This document shows, in pieces, positions 8,208 to 16,777 of a stretch of DNA of 34,271 nucleotides. Below the pieces are notes generated by a model. That model was given only the letters and a program-made list of their open reading frames with translations, did not search any database and was not told the DNA's origin. Numbering within the stretch: position 1 is the stretch's first letter; each line of letters begins with the position of its first letter. Both the position numbers and the translations under genes were made by a program. The stretch lies in NCBI GenBank assembly GCA_009885105.1, contig VFLI01000093.1, positions 1-34,271 on the forward strand. Reading direction: 5' to 3'. Source of the stretch: Spirochaetia bacterium. GTDB lineage: Bacteria; Spirochaetota; Leptospiria; Leptospirales; Leptonemataceae.

Positions 8208-8639
8208 TTACAATCGCAAATCCAGCGTTTCTATTCCAGGGATATTCTGCAGCTGTGGATCAAAACCGGCATAGAAACGGATTTTTCTGTTCAGGAGAAG
8301 AGCCGCACAGCGTGCCGCGGAAAAATCTATCCTGTAAATATCCATCATGTCCACAGCCCGTTCCAGATCCGCGCCATCCTCGGGGATGATGCTCTCGAGC
8401 AGCGGCGAAAGTATGCTGAAAAAACTACGAAGTGATCCGGAATCGTAATGTTTGAAAAAATATCGATAAATATCCGAAACTACCGGCGCCGATGTGACAA
8501 GCGCCCTCCCCTCAATAACATTTTTTCTTAAAGAATATAGTATATTTTCTTTTGCATTTTTATCCGCGGCCAGAAGCAGCACCAGATCTGCGTCTAAAAA
8601 AATAGCATTCAAAATTTCCTGTTCCCGGAGCAATTTCAA
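8208..8639 (-). CDS. PIN-domain toxin (VapC-like)
   Basis: A 143-residue protein with the outline of a PIN ribonuclease: IFLDADLVLLLAAD near the N-terminus supplies the first acidic residue, and IRFYAGFDPQLQNIPGIETL near the C-terminus is the usual last strand with the FD-x-x-x-x-x-IPG turn. The central acidic positions are less clear. PIN toxins cleave RNA, often tRNA or rRNA. The start is TTG and shares the bases TTGA with the stop of the upstream antitoxin gene; an AGGT-type Shine-Dalgarno lies about 7 bases before it. There is no other plausible in-frame start in the N-terminal half. The tight overlap with a ribbon-helix-helix gene supports a type II toxin-antitoxin role. Confidence 0.7.
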   Translation of the reverse strand: MKLLREQEILNAIFLDADLVLLLAADKNAKENILYSLRKNVIEGRALVTSAPVVSDIYRYFFKHYDSGSLRSFFSILSPLLESIIPEDGADLERAVDMMDIYRIDFSAARCAALLLNRKIRFYAGFDPQLQNIPGIETLDLRL

Positions 8640-8884
8640 AAAGACCTGATTTCCGACAATCTGGCACGAATCTCGTCAACGGAGGTTTCTTTTATGAATT
8701 TGATGTCTTTCAGCTCTTCCAGAACAGGGATCAGAGCCGTTGAGGATGAGGGTCTGTAGGCCCGTTCAATTGCCTGCCGGACAAGATCGCCAACTGGTTT
8801 TTTTTTGCTCCGGGAAGTTTCTTTCAAGAAGTCGAATTGCTCTCCCGTGAGCAGAACCTGCAGCCTTCGGGTCAAATCAGCCAT
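8636..8884 (-). CDS. ribbon-helix-helix antitoxin of the PIN toxin
   Basis: An 82-residue protein. Residues 1-45 (MADLTRRLQVLLTGEQFDFL...KPVGDLVRQAIERAY) fit a ribbon-helix-helix DNA-binding domain: a basic-hydrophobic strand followed by two helices. Residues 46-82 are a charged tail of the kind that wraps around a toxin. It starts with ATG and overlaps the toxin by 4 bases. Antitoxins of this type dimerise and repress their own promoter; a 12-base dyad, CTCTG-TC-CAGAG, lies at 8901-8912 within the predicted promoter. The gene is divergent from the alpha/beta hydrolase gene. Confidence 0.72.
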   Translation of the reverse strand: MADLTRRLQVLLTGEQFDFLKETSRSKKKPVGDLVRQAIERAYRPSSSTALIPVLEELKDIKFIKETSVDEIRARLSEIRSF

Positions 8885-8891
8885 TGATGGA

Positions 8892-8921
8892 ACTATTTCA
8901 CTCTGTCCAGAGCTGTGTCAA
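8892..8921 (-). promoter_or_regulatory. antitoxin promoter with overlapping dyad operator
   Basis: On the minus strand a perfect TTGACA (8921-8916) is followed after 18 bases by AATAGT (8897-8892), a moderate -10 seven bases before the ATG. Between the boxes, CTCTG-TC-CAGAG (8901-8912) is a perfect dyad with a 2-base centre, well placed for autorepression by a ribbon-helix-helix antitoxin. Transcription would start close to the ATG. Confidence 0.45.
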
Positions 8922-8967
8922 TATAAATTGATTGCAGGACAGCAAGCGTCCGGTAATCTTTCCGCCA

Positions 8968-9990
8968 ATGGCCATTTTGACCATACTGCTTATTTTTCTT
9001 GTATTGGTGATCCTGCTCGGTCATCTGGGACTGCCTGAAAAAGCTGTGCCCCCGATCAGCGCCCCGCGGCCGGATGAAATCATGAAGGGCGCGGAGCCCT
9101 GGCGATTTGAAGGCGATTCGGGAATTGCATTTCTAATATGCCACGGGTTCGGGGATTCCGCATTTGTCACAAAACCACTCGGAGAATTTCTGAATGCCAG
9201 AGGACATACGGCCATCGGCATACTTCTTCCTGGCCACGGCACAAAAATCGAAGATCTTGAAAAAGTGCGCTACAATCACTGGCTTGAGTATTTCGAAAGA
9301 GTCTACCTGAATGAGAGGAGCCGGTATCGAAAATTGTTTCTCGTCGGATTCTCGATGGGCGGGACGCTCTGTCTGAACATCGCGGCTAAAAATGCGGACA
9401 CTTTCCGACCGGCGGGGATCATCACAATTGCCAGTCCTGTTTTTTTTAACGGTTTTTATAACGGAAAAATAATCCTGCACCAGCCCATCACCGCTCTGAC
9501 AGGAATAATCCGAATCTTCAGTTCTGTTGTCCGTTTCAACAAAACGCGTCCGGAAAGCCTGGACCGCCTGAATCCCTGGATGGGATATAGACTTACCTAT
9601 GCGCTTGACGCTCTTCACAGTTTCAAAAGAGCCTTCCTGGGAGTGCGACGGGGTTTGAGCAGGATATCGGATCCGTTCTGTTCCATTATGGCCGCCAATG
9701 ACAGGACCGTATCCGCTGAAAACCAGATCTATATTTACAGTAAAATTCAAAGCCGGGAAAAGCGTGCCTACATGTTCATCATGCCGCCGGATCTCACCAC
9801 AATGCATTCTCTCTTGACCCATAAGGCAGCCAGTGACAGAGTGCTTCATTTTATTGAAACCTTCATAAACGATACGCTGTATCAGTATAAAAAAGAAGAT
9901 CTGCCTTCAAAGAAACAGGGATGGCTGGAAAGGATTTTTGGGAATCGTAAGACCTCGTTCAAAAGACCTCCGGAAGACCTGGTGGGATAA
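8968..9990 (+). CDS. membrane-anchored alpha/beta hydrolase (carboxylesterase / monoacylglycerol lipase-like)
   Basis: A 340-residue protein from the chosen ATG. Residues 3-20 form an N-terminal membrane anchor. The hydrolase domain follows, with the oxyanion turn LICHGFGDSAF (residues 56-66), the nucleophile elbow GFSMGG (Ser129), Asp245 in MAANDRTVS and His280 in TTMHSLLTH, giving a complete Ser-Asp-His triad. The LPGHGTKIEDL stretch resembles esterases of the Est30/monoacylglycerol-lipase group, so the substrate is probably a carboxylic ester or lipid. A TTG at 8932 would add 12 polar residues before the anchor and is less likely. It is divergent from the antitoxin gene. Confidence 0.9.
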   Translation: MAILTILLIFLVLVILLGHLGLPEKAVPPISAPRPDEIMKGAEPWRFEGDSGIAFLICHGFGDSAFVTKPLGEFLNARGHTAIGILLPGHGTKIEDLEKVRYNHWLEYFERVYLNERSRYRKLFLVGFSMGGTLCLNIAAKNADTFRPAGIITIASPVFFNGFYNGKIILHQPITALTGIIRIFSSVVRFNKTRPESLDRLNPWMGYRLTYALDALHSFKRAFLGVRRGLSRISDPFCSIMAANDRTVSAENQIYIYSKIQSREKRAYMFIMPPDLTTMHSLLTHKAASDRVLHFIETFINDTLYQYKKEDLPSKKQGWLERIFGNRKTSFKRPPEDLVG

Positions 9991-9992
9991 TA

Positions 9993-10112
9993 ATGCTGCC
10001 CGGCGATAAGGCAGATCAGACTTTTCTGGCATCGAAAAAGAGGATGGATCGGTTGAAAAAAGCCGATCATTGTACCAGGGTGCGGACACGACTCTGGCTG
10101 TCAGAATTATAA
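9993..10112 (+). CDS. possible small ORF of 39 residues
   Basis: ATG at 9993, two bases after the hydrolase stop, begins a 39-residue basic frame (MLPGDKADQTFLASKKRMDR...) ending at TAA 10110-10112. A GGTGGG in the end of the hydrolase gene could serve as ribosome binding site. No family is recognised. An 8-base-pair hairpin (GATCGGTT at 10047-10054 with AGCCGATC at 10061-10068, one G-T pair) lies inside. It may be chance; this is otherwise the spacer before the FapA gene. Confidence 0.25.
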   Translation: MLPGDKADQTFLASKKRMDRLKKADHCTRVRTRLWLSEL

Positions 10113-10163
10113 AAAGGAATCAGTAATTGTTGAAAACCGATCGTCTAATATTATGAAGGCCGT

Positions 10164-11618
10164 GTGAGTGATACTTTGGAAAACTTTGCAGAATATCATA
10201 TTTCCAATATTACTTTGCTGATTCCCGAAGATGGAATGAGAGCTGTTATTGAAGTCGACGGACCTTTCAAGGATACAGACGGTTTCTCTCTGATTACCGG
10301 ACTGTTGAATGAAGGGAAGGTCGCCTTTGGAGTGGACGTTTCGTCCATTCACAAACTGGTCGATCTCTGCAAAAACGAACCCGGCATACGCATTCACGAA
10401 GCGGTTGTGGCACGCGGCACACCTCCCATTGAGGGTAAAAACGGAAGTTTTGAAATTCTGGTTAAGGCGCCCCCGCCCGTCAGCATTGATGAAGAAGGCC
10501 GGGCGGATTTTCGAAATATTCAGCATTTTCAAACTGTGGACAAAGGACAGGTTGTTGGCAGATTGTTTCTTCCCGAGCCAGGGAAATCGGGATACAATGT
10601 TTTTGGCAAAGAAGTGGAACCAAAACCGATCCATGCGGCGCCTCTCGATTTTGGAAAGAATATTCAGAAAACCGCCGATTCCAATGATCTGGTTGCTCAG
10701 ACTCACGGCATTTTTCTGCAGAAAGAAGACCGTATCGACATCAACCCGGTGCTTGAAGTCGCGAAAGATGTGGGACTGGAAACCGGAAATGTCAATTACG
10801 ACGGCAACGTCAGAATCGGGGGGAACATCACAAAAGGGTCCTCTGTATCGGCCATGGGAGATCTGCTCGTCGGCGGTATGGTTGAATCGGGCAACCTGAT
10901 TGTGGGCGGTTCGCTGACGGTAAGAAAAGGAATCAACACCAGGCGCGAAGGCACGGTGAAAGTCACCGGCAACATCCAGTCTGTTTATATCGACAATACT
11001 GCGCTGGAAGCCGAGGGATCTCTTCTGATAGAAAAGTCGCTCATCGCATCCCGGGTTATCTGCTATTCCGACATCTCAGTATCAGCAAAAGGATCGACAA
11101 TCAGCGGCGGGGACATTTCCGTATTTGGTTCTATATCCGCAGACTTCGTCGGGAACCGAGCGGAAAATGTAACAAAAATTACACTGGGAGTGCATCACAA
11201 AAACTGCCAGTACTACGAGCTTCAACTGAAAGAGCTGGAAAAGGTTGAAAGGGAATTCGAAAAACTCGGAGAGAATGTCGCGAAAATTAAAGAGTATGCC
11301 CAGAGAATGCGCGGAAAGATCCCCGTCGATAAACAGGCTCAGTTTCGTGTTGTTTTTGAAAAATACAAAGAAGTCCGCGATCTGCACACCCGCCTGACGA
11401 TAGATGTCGAAGACATCAAATCCCGGCGCTACAACAAGAATGAAGTGAAGATTGTCGTTCGCGACACAATATTTCCCGGAGTGGATATTATGTACAGAGG
11501 AACCCTGGAAAAAATACTCGCTCCCATGACTGCATGCGTGCTGCGTTTCCGACCCGATCAGGATAAACCGACAATCGAAGCCTACCGCCCCCTTGCCCGT
11601 AAATCAGGCATTCAGTAA
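10164..11618 (+). CDS. FapA family (DUF342) protein
   Basis: A 484-residue cytoplasmic protein. Residues about 1-195 form the N-terminal region with LFLPEPGKSGYNVFGKEV, a hallmark of the family. Residues 200-340 are a glycine-rich right-handed beta-helix with repeated V-x-I-G-G-N-I, V-G-G-M-V-E-S-G and V-x-G-N-I-Q-S units. Residues 345-410 form a coiled coil and the C-terminus is a small beta domain (IFPGVDIMYRGTLEKI). Family members are polymer-forming or scaffold-like and have been linked to surface, motility and cell-cycle regulation; the exact role here is unknown. The GTG start has a GAAGG 4 bases upstream. The last 15 bases overlap the 3' end of the convergent phosphatase gene. Confidence 0.9.
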   Translation: MSDTLENFAEYHISNITLLIPEDGMRAVIEVDGPFKDTDGFSLITGLLNEGKVAFGVDVSSIHKLVDLCKNEPGIRIHEAVVARGTPPIEGKNGSFEILVKAPPPVSIDEEGRADFRNIQHFQTVDKGQVVGRLFLPEPGKSGYNVFGKEVEPKPIHAAPLDFGKNIQKTADSNDLVAQTHGIFLQKEDRIDINPVLEVAKDVGLETGNVNYDGNVRIGGNITKGSSVSAMGDLLVGGMVESGNLIVGGSLTVRKGINTRREGTVKVTGNIQSVYIDNTALEAEGSLLIEKSLIASRVICYSDISVSAKGSTISGGDISVFGSISADFVGNRAENVTKITLGVHHKNCQYYELQLKELEKVEREFEKLGENVAKIKEYAQRMRGKIPVDKQAQFRVVFEKYKEVRDLHTRLTIDVEDIKSRRYNKNEVKIVVRDTIFPGVDIMYRGTLEKILAPMTACVLRFRPDQDKPTIEAYRPLARKSGIQ

Positions 11619-13868
11619 TTCTGTCAGCTTGCGCACGTGTGTATTCGCAGAATCCAGCAGCTTGATTTTCTCAAGATACTGCCGGGCTCTCTGGATATTT
11701 CCGCTGAGTCTGTAAGAATCCGCCAGACATACCATATTGTTGATGTGCGAAGGATCCCGCAGATACAGTTTTTCGCCGAAATCAATGGACTGCTGATAGT
11801 TTTTCACTTTTTTGTGCGCGGCGGATAAAAGATGCGCCATTTCATTGTCCGAAGGACAGTGACGAAAATATATGTCCATGTAATGAATTGATTTCTCATA
11901 TTCTTTCATTTTGAACAGCACCATACCGAGATATCGTATCGTATCGTAATGATCCGGATGATCCGCGCAGAATTTGCTCAACAGGGCGATCCCATCCTCC
12001 CATTTCCCGGTCTGCATCAATTCCCGGGCGCGCTTTATTTCTTTTTTTCCTGTATCCGGATCTCCCGGGGATTCATCCTCACGATATCCAATTCGCAGCA
12101 GGGAGAAATCATCGGTGAGAATTCCTTTCTGTTCAATACACTCTTTGATCGTCTCCAGTCTGCCTTTTCCTTCTTCAACCCGTAATAAGAATTCATTTTC
12201 ATCTTCATTGATGACCCTCACATCATTCCTTCTCCCCAGTTCAATATCGTCGCGCCCGTCGCTGCCGATTATCAGGACATCGCCGGCCAGAAGCTGCCTG
12301 GTTATTATCCGGACTTTATCCTCCTCGCCCGGTGTCCCGATTTTTCTGAGTATAAGTTCGGATTCTATGAACTGCGCATGCCCGCCGCGGTAAAGAACCG
12401 TCCACGGATGCTCCGCATTGAGAAAATAGGTCATTCCGTTGGCTTCATCAATGAGGCCCATAACCACGGAAATGTACATACTGCCGTCGAACGAAATAAA
12501 AACATTCTGCAAATCAAGGAACCCGTCTTTAATCCAGTTCTCGGGATTTTTATTCTGCTGGTGGACCGAATACTGAGTCCGTGTGAGATACGCGTTGAAA
12601 ACAACTCCCAGAACCAGAGCTCCTCCGGCACCCTGCATGGATTTTCCCATTGCATCGCCGTTCAGAAACGCTGTGTACCGCCTTCCCTGAAGGGTCACAT
12701 TGTCGGTCACACATATGTCTCCTCCCAGCTCCGATTTTCTGTTTCTGAATTCAAATTTCTTCTTCTGCTCTATAAGGAAGTCTGTGGTCACCGTTTCGCT
12801 GTCATTTCGATCAGCGATCAATGGCCGGGTCAGGAGCGAAGTCAGAAAATAGTCTCCGTCCTGCTGCACTTTTAATGCCTGTATCTCCGACATCTTTTCC
12901 TGAATGATCCGCGCTTTCTCTGTCAGCTCGCTTTCGTATCGCGCAAGCTGGCTCTGATGCTCCAGACTCAGTTCTGTAATGATGCTCTGTTTGTATTCGC
13001 GGAGTTTCTCTTCCCGCTTGAATCTAGGCCGCTGCCAGGTCACTTTTCCAATGCGCGAAATCAATCCTTCCGATTTCCATTCAAATCGCGCTATAGATTC
13101 AACTCCGTTATTGAAGACAGTGCCGTCGATCTTAAAGGGACCGTCTTTCGCGCAGGCGATCGTCCTGCCGCTTTCCATTTCAATTATGTTCTTTGTGCTT
13201 TTTTCAAAACTGTATTTCCTTCCGTTGAATTGCGGCAGATCCGAAGGAAGATTCGGCCAGTGTGTGATTGTGAACCGGCTCTCCAGCCCCTTGCGCCCGG
13301 AAAGCACGCCCAGAATTATTCCGTAACCTGCAAGTATGCTTGTCCAGTGAGGGTATTTATAATTGGCCGGTAGATTTATGAACCGAAAATGCGCATCCGC
13401 TGCCTGCCATCCAAAGGGCGTGGCGGAATCATTGATGAAGACAGCGAAACACTCGGATATCAGGCTTATCCGTCCCGCCTGTTCCCCCAGTTTTTTCAGC
13501 AGCAGCATCACTGGAGCGATTTTGATTTTGAAAGTGAATAGATTGTCTTTCTGATCGAGCTTGCCGGAACCAGAAGCAACGCCGAATTCCTGAATCACTT
13601 TATAAGGATCAGGAAAAAGATCTTTGATATGATCATAAATGTGCACTTCAAGATCGTAGGAATTCCAGTTTTCATCGTCATAGATATGCTTAAAAATTGA
13701 ACTTTCTACAGGGATCCCCACATTCTGTAAGAATTTCTGCAGGGATTCTTTTCCCTGTGTCTGTGCAAGATAATCGAGAGCGGTGCGTATGTACCTCGAT
13801 GACCGCTCTTTTTTTGTGATCGCTTTATGGTAGTCGAACTCTTCCATTTCTGTTTTCATATTCAGCAT
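11604..13868 (-). CDS. SpoIIE-type PP2C phosphatase with N-terminal sensor-like and C-terminal TPR regions
   Basis: A 754-residue protein. Residues 1-210 form an unidentified alpha/beta region that may be a sensor, and residues about 280-340 are a coiled coil. Residues 345-597 make the SpoIIE phosphatase domain with metal-binding positions in LGGDICV, NGDAMGKSM, IGSDGRDD and LTDDFSLL. Residues 615-754 are about four TPR units (KWEDGIALLSKFCADHP, EYEKSIHYMDIYFRH, NYQQSIDFGEKLYLRDP). It probably dephosphorylates a STAS-type partner, with the TPRs giving target selection. Among the alternative starts TTG 13877, ATG 13868 and ATG 13859, I chose the first ATG; none has a clear Shine-Dalgarno sequence. 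It is convergent with and overlaps fapA by 15 bases. Confidence 0.9.
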   Translation of the reverse strand: MLNMKTEMEEFDYHKAITKKERSSRYIRTALDYLAQTQGKESLQKFLQNVGIPVESSIFKHIYDDENWNSYDLEVHIYDHIKDLFPDPYKVIQEFGVASGSGKLDQKDNLFTFKIKIAPVMLLLKKLGEQAGRISLISECFAVFINDSATPFGWQAADAHFRFINLPANYKYPHWTSILAGYGIILGVLSGRKGLESRFTITHWPNLPSDLPQFNGRKYSFEKSTKNIIEMESGRTIACAKDGPFKIDGTVFNNGVESIARFEWKSEGLISRIGKVTWQRPRFKREEKLREYKQSIITELSLEHQSQLARYESELTEKARIIQEKMSEIQALKVQQDGDYFLTSLLTRPLIADRNDSETVTTDFLIEQKKKFEFRNRKSELGGDICVTDNVTLQGRRYTAFLNGDAMGKSMQGAGGALVLGVVFNAYLTRTQYSVHQQNKNPENWIKDGFLDLQNVFISFDGSMYISVVMGLIDEANGMTYFLNAEHPWTVLYRGGHAQFIESELILRKIGTPGEEDKVRIITRQLLAGDVLIIGSDGRDDIELGRRNDVRVINEDENEFLLRVEEGKGRLETIKECIEQKGILTDDFSLLRIGYREDESPGDPDTGKKEIKRARELMQTGKWEDGIALLSKFCADHPDHYDTIRYLGMVLFKMKEYEKSIHYMDIYFRHCPSDNEMAHLLSAAHKKVKNYQQSIDFGEKLYLRDPSHINNMVCLADSYRLSGNIQRARQYLEKIKLLDSANTHVRKLTELLNA

Positions 13869-13916
13869 TTTGTTCAATTTAAAATATCTCTGACCGACTT
13901 TATAGACAGTAAAACA

Positions 13917-13946
13917 TTAATAATACAGACGAGGTAATTCTGTCAA
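13917..13946 (-). promoter_or_regulatory. candidate sigma-70 promoter for the PP2C-TPR phosphatase
   Basis: On the minus strand TTGACA (13946-13941) is followed after 18 bases by TATTAA (13922-13917). The predicted start is about 40 bases before the ATG at 13868. It lies between the stop of the upstream TPR-like gene and the phosphatase, which suggests the phosphatase has its own promoter. Confidence 0.5.
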
Positions 13947-13958
13947 TCTATTGCAGTC

Positions 13959-14555
13959 TCAATCGTCTGACTGGACTTTCCCGGCAAGACGGATATATTG
14001 CTGCCTGAGAAGCCGGGCCTCTGACTCATTGCCCAGTTCTTCCTGAATAACATATTGATTGTAAACGGAATCGATCCGCAAAAAATCAGCGCGGTAACTG
14101 TTCTGGAAATCCGTTATGGCTCGCAGAGCATCTCCCGCAAACCAGTGGGCCATACCCAGGTAGAAATATCTCAGCCCCAGTTCCGGACCCCGCTCCGAAA
14201 CATTTCGCATCAATGCGGCGCACTGGCTCAGAATTCTTGCCGCCTCGCGACAGTCGGAAATATAGGAAGCACTCGGCTCTCCTTCCTGATTGAGCAGGGC
14301 CAGCGCAAGGCGAAAACCGGCCTTTTCATTGAAAGGCTGAATCTCGTAAATTTTTTTCAAATAAGGTATGCTTTCCTTCACCCGGTCTGTTTGCAGCAGG
14401 CTGTCCGCCTTCTCCTGCAGCAAGCGAATCCTCAACTGCGAAGTGCTCTGCGCGAAAACCTGCCGGCTGAAGAATAGTAATGAAAGAAAATTAAATGCAA
14501 GGAAAAAAAAGAAGCAGTTTGTTAATACATCCCGAACCGGCTTACGATTATACAT
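13959..14555 (-). CDS. secreted or periplasmic TPR-like protein
   Basis: A 198-residue protein. The N-terminus carries a signal peptide with basic residues (NRKPVRD), a hydrophobic core over residues 13-28 and a probable cleavage in QVFAQS. The mature part is helical with TPR-like repeats: RVKESIPYLKKIYEIQPFNEKAGFRLALALL, then LGLRYFYLGMAHWFAGDALRAITDFQ and a final ELGNESEARLLRQQYIRLAG. Such proteins usually act as scaffolds in envelope complexes; no enzyme motif is visible. It begins 24 bases after the stop of the 396-residue gene on the same strand, so they are likely co-transcribed. Specific function unknown. Confidence 0.8.
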   Translation of the reverse strand: MYNRKPVRDVLTNCFFFFLAFNFLSLLFFSRQVFAQSTSQLRIRLLQEKADSLLQTDRVKESIPYLKKIYEIQPFNEKAGFRLALALLNQEGEPSASYISDCREAARILSQCAALMRNVSERGPELGLRYFYLGMAHWFAGDALRAITDFQNSYRADFLRIDSVYNQYVIQEELGNESEARLLRQQYIRLAGKVQSDD

Positions 14556-14579
14556 TATTTTGGATTTCAGTGGAGTCTT

Positions 14580-15770
14580 CTAGTCAGGAAAATAGATGTA
14601 ATTGAATAAATTCCGCCCGTAATCGGGAAAATTGAAATAGACGGTATTAATCTCAAGGCTGAATCTTTCAGTTTCAGCCCGGACTGACTGTTCCATGCCG
14701 GACACCTGAGAATCCCGGAGAAGAAGCACAAGGTGTCTTGGTGAAAGTATCATTATTTTTTCTCCGGATCGAAGCTTGCGAGAAATCAATTCTGTCAATT
14801 GATCCAGCAGTACTCTGCCGCCGGGATGATCCAGGATATTTTCCAGCCGCACATGGAAAATACAGAATTTTTCTTTTCCCGAATCGCTGAATTCCTTGAT
14901 GCTTTGCAGAATATTCCAGGCTGGATTCGAAAGTTGATGAATGCTTGTTTCCCCCACCAGCGTGTGTTCCAGCTGCAGTCTGTGCAGCGCCGGAATCAAA
15001 TCGGTGAGATCGCTCAGGAAATGCGGGACTTCGCTGGCGTCCTCTACTTTGGAATTCTCCTGATAAAACAGGAAAATGAAGCCGGGCAGACCATAATGCG
15101 CGAAGGACAGGACAACGGCGCCGGCCAGATCATTGAAACAATCCGTGCTGAATTTTTTCATAAAATGCAGATCCTGCTTGAGATTGTTGCTGAATCGAAG
15201 CACCTGCACGGAAGCGTCTGTATCAAGGTACTTGTCTTTCAAAGAAAAATACAGATTCTTTCTTGTGCGAAAATCCAGATCCAGATCGAGAAAAGGACGA
15301 AAAACAAGGAGCAATGAATCTGCAAGCAGAATTGCGATAGAATGAGCAGAAGTCGTTTTCTTTATCTGATTGAGAATGGGTATGAACAGATCGCTGTCCA
15401 GTGTATTGTTTCTGTAGAGAGCAAAGCTGTCTTCCATGCAGACTTTTGAAAGAACATCCAGGGACCTGTCAAAGTAAGCGTCCAGTGAATTATCAGTAAT
15501 GTTGGTTGCCGCTCTATTTGCTTTTTCAGAAACTGCCGAAGGAACGGCAGAATGAGAATTTGCAGTAATTCTTTCATCAGGGATGTGCGATAAAACTTCC
15601 GAGGTGACGGAGGCCAGTTCGGTTGTGAAGATACGATCTCTTACGGGGGGATTTTCGGCAATCCCCTGTATGGCGGCTTTTATCTTTTCCAGAATTCCCG
15701 GAGCGGGATCATACGGTTTTTCCGGAGGAAAAGACCGGGATACTTCCTTCAAAGGCTTGATTTGTGTCAT
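14580..15770 (-). CDS. hypothetical protein, possible degenerate GAF/GGDEF-like signalling protein
   Basis: A 396-residue soluble protein without signal peptide. Residues 1-110 are low in order and rich in Pro, Ser and Ala. Residues 120-265 have a GAF-like run of alternating helices and strands (IPILNQIKKTTSAHSIAILL ... GAVVLSFAHYGLPGFIFLFY). Residues 285-390 resemble the fold of a GGDEF domain (KEKFCIFHVRLENI ... EKIMILSPRHLVLLLRD) but have no GGDEF motif, so diguanylate cyclase activity is unlikely. These similarities rest on pattern, not on a search. The ATG has an AAAGGA ribosome binding site. It is divergent from the phosphoglycerate-mutase-like gene and upstream of the TPR-like gene. 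Confidence 0.7.
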   Translation of the reverse strand: MTQIKPLKEVSRSFPPEKPYDPAPGILEKIKAAIQGIAENPPVRDRIFTTELASVTSEVLSHIPDERITANSHSAVPSAVSEKANRAATNITDNSLDAYFDRSLDVLSKVCMEDSFALYRNNTLDSDLFIPILNQIKKTTSAHSIAILLADSLLLVFRPFLDLDLDFRTRKNLYFSLKDKYLDTDASVQVLRFSNNLKQDLHFMKKFSTDCFNDLAGAVVLSFAHYGLPGFIFLFYQENSKVEDASEVPHFLSDLTDLIPALHRLQLEHTLVGETSIHQLSNPAWNILQSIKEFSDSGKEKFCIFHVRLENILDHPGGRVLLDQLTELISRKLRSGEKIMILSPRHLVLLLRDSQVSGMEQSVRAETERFSLEINTVYFNFPDYGRNLFNYIYFPD

Positions 15771-15847
15771 TTTATTCCTTTGTCGAAACAGTCTTTACCA
15801 TGTACATTATGATTGAATAAAAGGCAATTATAAACCGGGAAATCACA

Positions 15848-16777
15848 TTGAGAATCATCTATATATTTATTGACGGCATCGGCCTGGGAAAGAATGAACC
15901 GGATTCCAATCCTTTTACCAGGTATTCGGAATCTTTTTTTTCATCTCTGGGAGGAAAACAGCCCGTAAAAGCCGTGCCGGACACATGGAAGATGAAAGTG
16001 ACGGACTGCACCCTTGGCTGTCCAGGACTGCCTCAATCCGCAACCGGGCAGACTTCGCTCTGGACAGGAATAAACGGCGCCAATGCTATGGGCCGACATA
16101 TGACGGGATTTCCTGGTCCCACGCTTGCCAAAATTATCAAAGAATTCTCAATGATAAAGAAAATATGTGAATCCGGAAGGAAGGCAACTCTCCTGAACGC
16201 ATACAGCAAAATGTACCTCGAGCGGATAGAAAAAAAACCAAGACTGGCCAGCGCCTCCACTCACGTGCAGCGCGCTTCCGGGCAGCCGCTAAAAACACTG
16301 GAAGATCTGGAAAATAACCAGGCCATGTACATGGACATCACCCATGAATTCATGCATGCCTTTTTCCCGAATCTGAGCAGCCGCTTTCCAATTATGGACC
16401 CGGTAAAGAGAGGTGAGGACATTGTGAAAATGTCCCGAAGTTACGACCTTGTTATCTATGAATATTTTTTAAGCGATAAAGCGGGCCACAATCAATCCTG
16501 GGAACAATCTCAAAAAATAATTGAAACCCTGGAAAAATTTTTGTCCGGCATTGTTTCTGAAATGAATACCGAGGAGGAACTGCTCTTAATAACATCAGAT
16601 CATGGAAATCTTGAAGATCTCAGCACAAAAACACACACACTGAATCCAGTTCCCACTTTTGGCTACGGTCTGCGAAGCGATGAATGCCTGAAAGATATCA
16701 ACCGGCTGACAGATATCCCTGTTTCAATCTACAAGATGCTGGGAATGGAAATCGATCTGAGTTATGGAACGGGCTGA
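15848..16777 (+). CDS. alkaline-phosphatase-superfamily metalloenzyme, phosphoglycerate mutase/phosphopentomutase-like
   Basis: A 309-residue enzyme of the alkaline phosphatase fold. Metal and catalytic motifs are in the expected order: IFIDGIGLG (Asp9), QSATGQTSLWTG with the nucleophile Thr/Ser, then FLSDKAGH, TSDHGNLED and KTHTLNPVPTFGYG. It is much shorter than true cofactor-independent phosphoglycerate mutase (about 510 residues), because the inserted phosphotransferase domain is absent. A phosphatase or phosphomutase on an unknown substrate is the best statement. The start is TTG, with GGGAAA about 8 bases upstream; no ATG is near. Its last 16 bases overlap the 3' end of the convergent TPR gene. 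Confidence 0.88.
   Translation: MRIIYIFIDGIGLGKNEPDSNPFTRYSESFFSSLGGKQPVKAVPDTWKMKVTDCTLGCPGLPQSATGQTSLWTGINGANAMGRHMTGFPGPTLAKIIKEFSMIKKICESGRKATLLNAYSKMYLERIEKKPRLASASTHVQRASGQPLKTLEDLENNQAMYMDITHEFMHAFFPNLSSRFPIMDPVKRGEDIVKMSRSYDLVIYEYFLSDKAGHNQSWEQSQKIIETLEKFLSGIVSEMNTEEELLLITSDHGNLEDLSTKTHTLNPVPTFGYGLRSDECLKDINRLTDIPVSIYKMLGMEIDLSYGTG

Noticed and set aside
9133..9849. Open frame of 238 codons on the minus strand inside the hydrolase gene
   Set aside because: Antisense to a complete alpha/beta hydrolase with all catalytic residues; no motif of its own.
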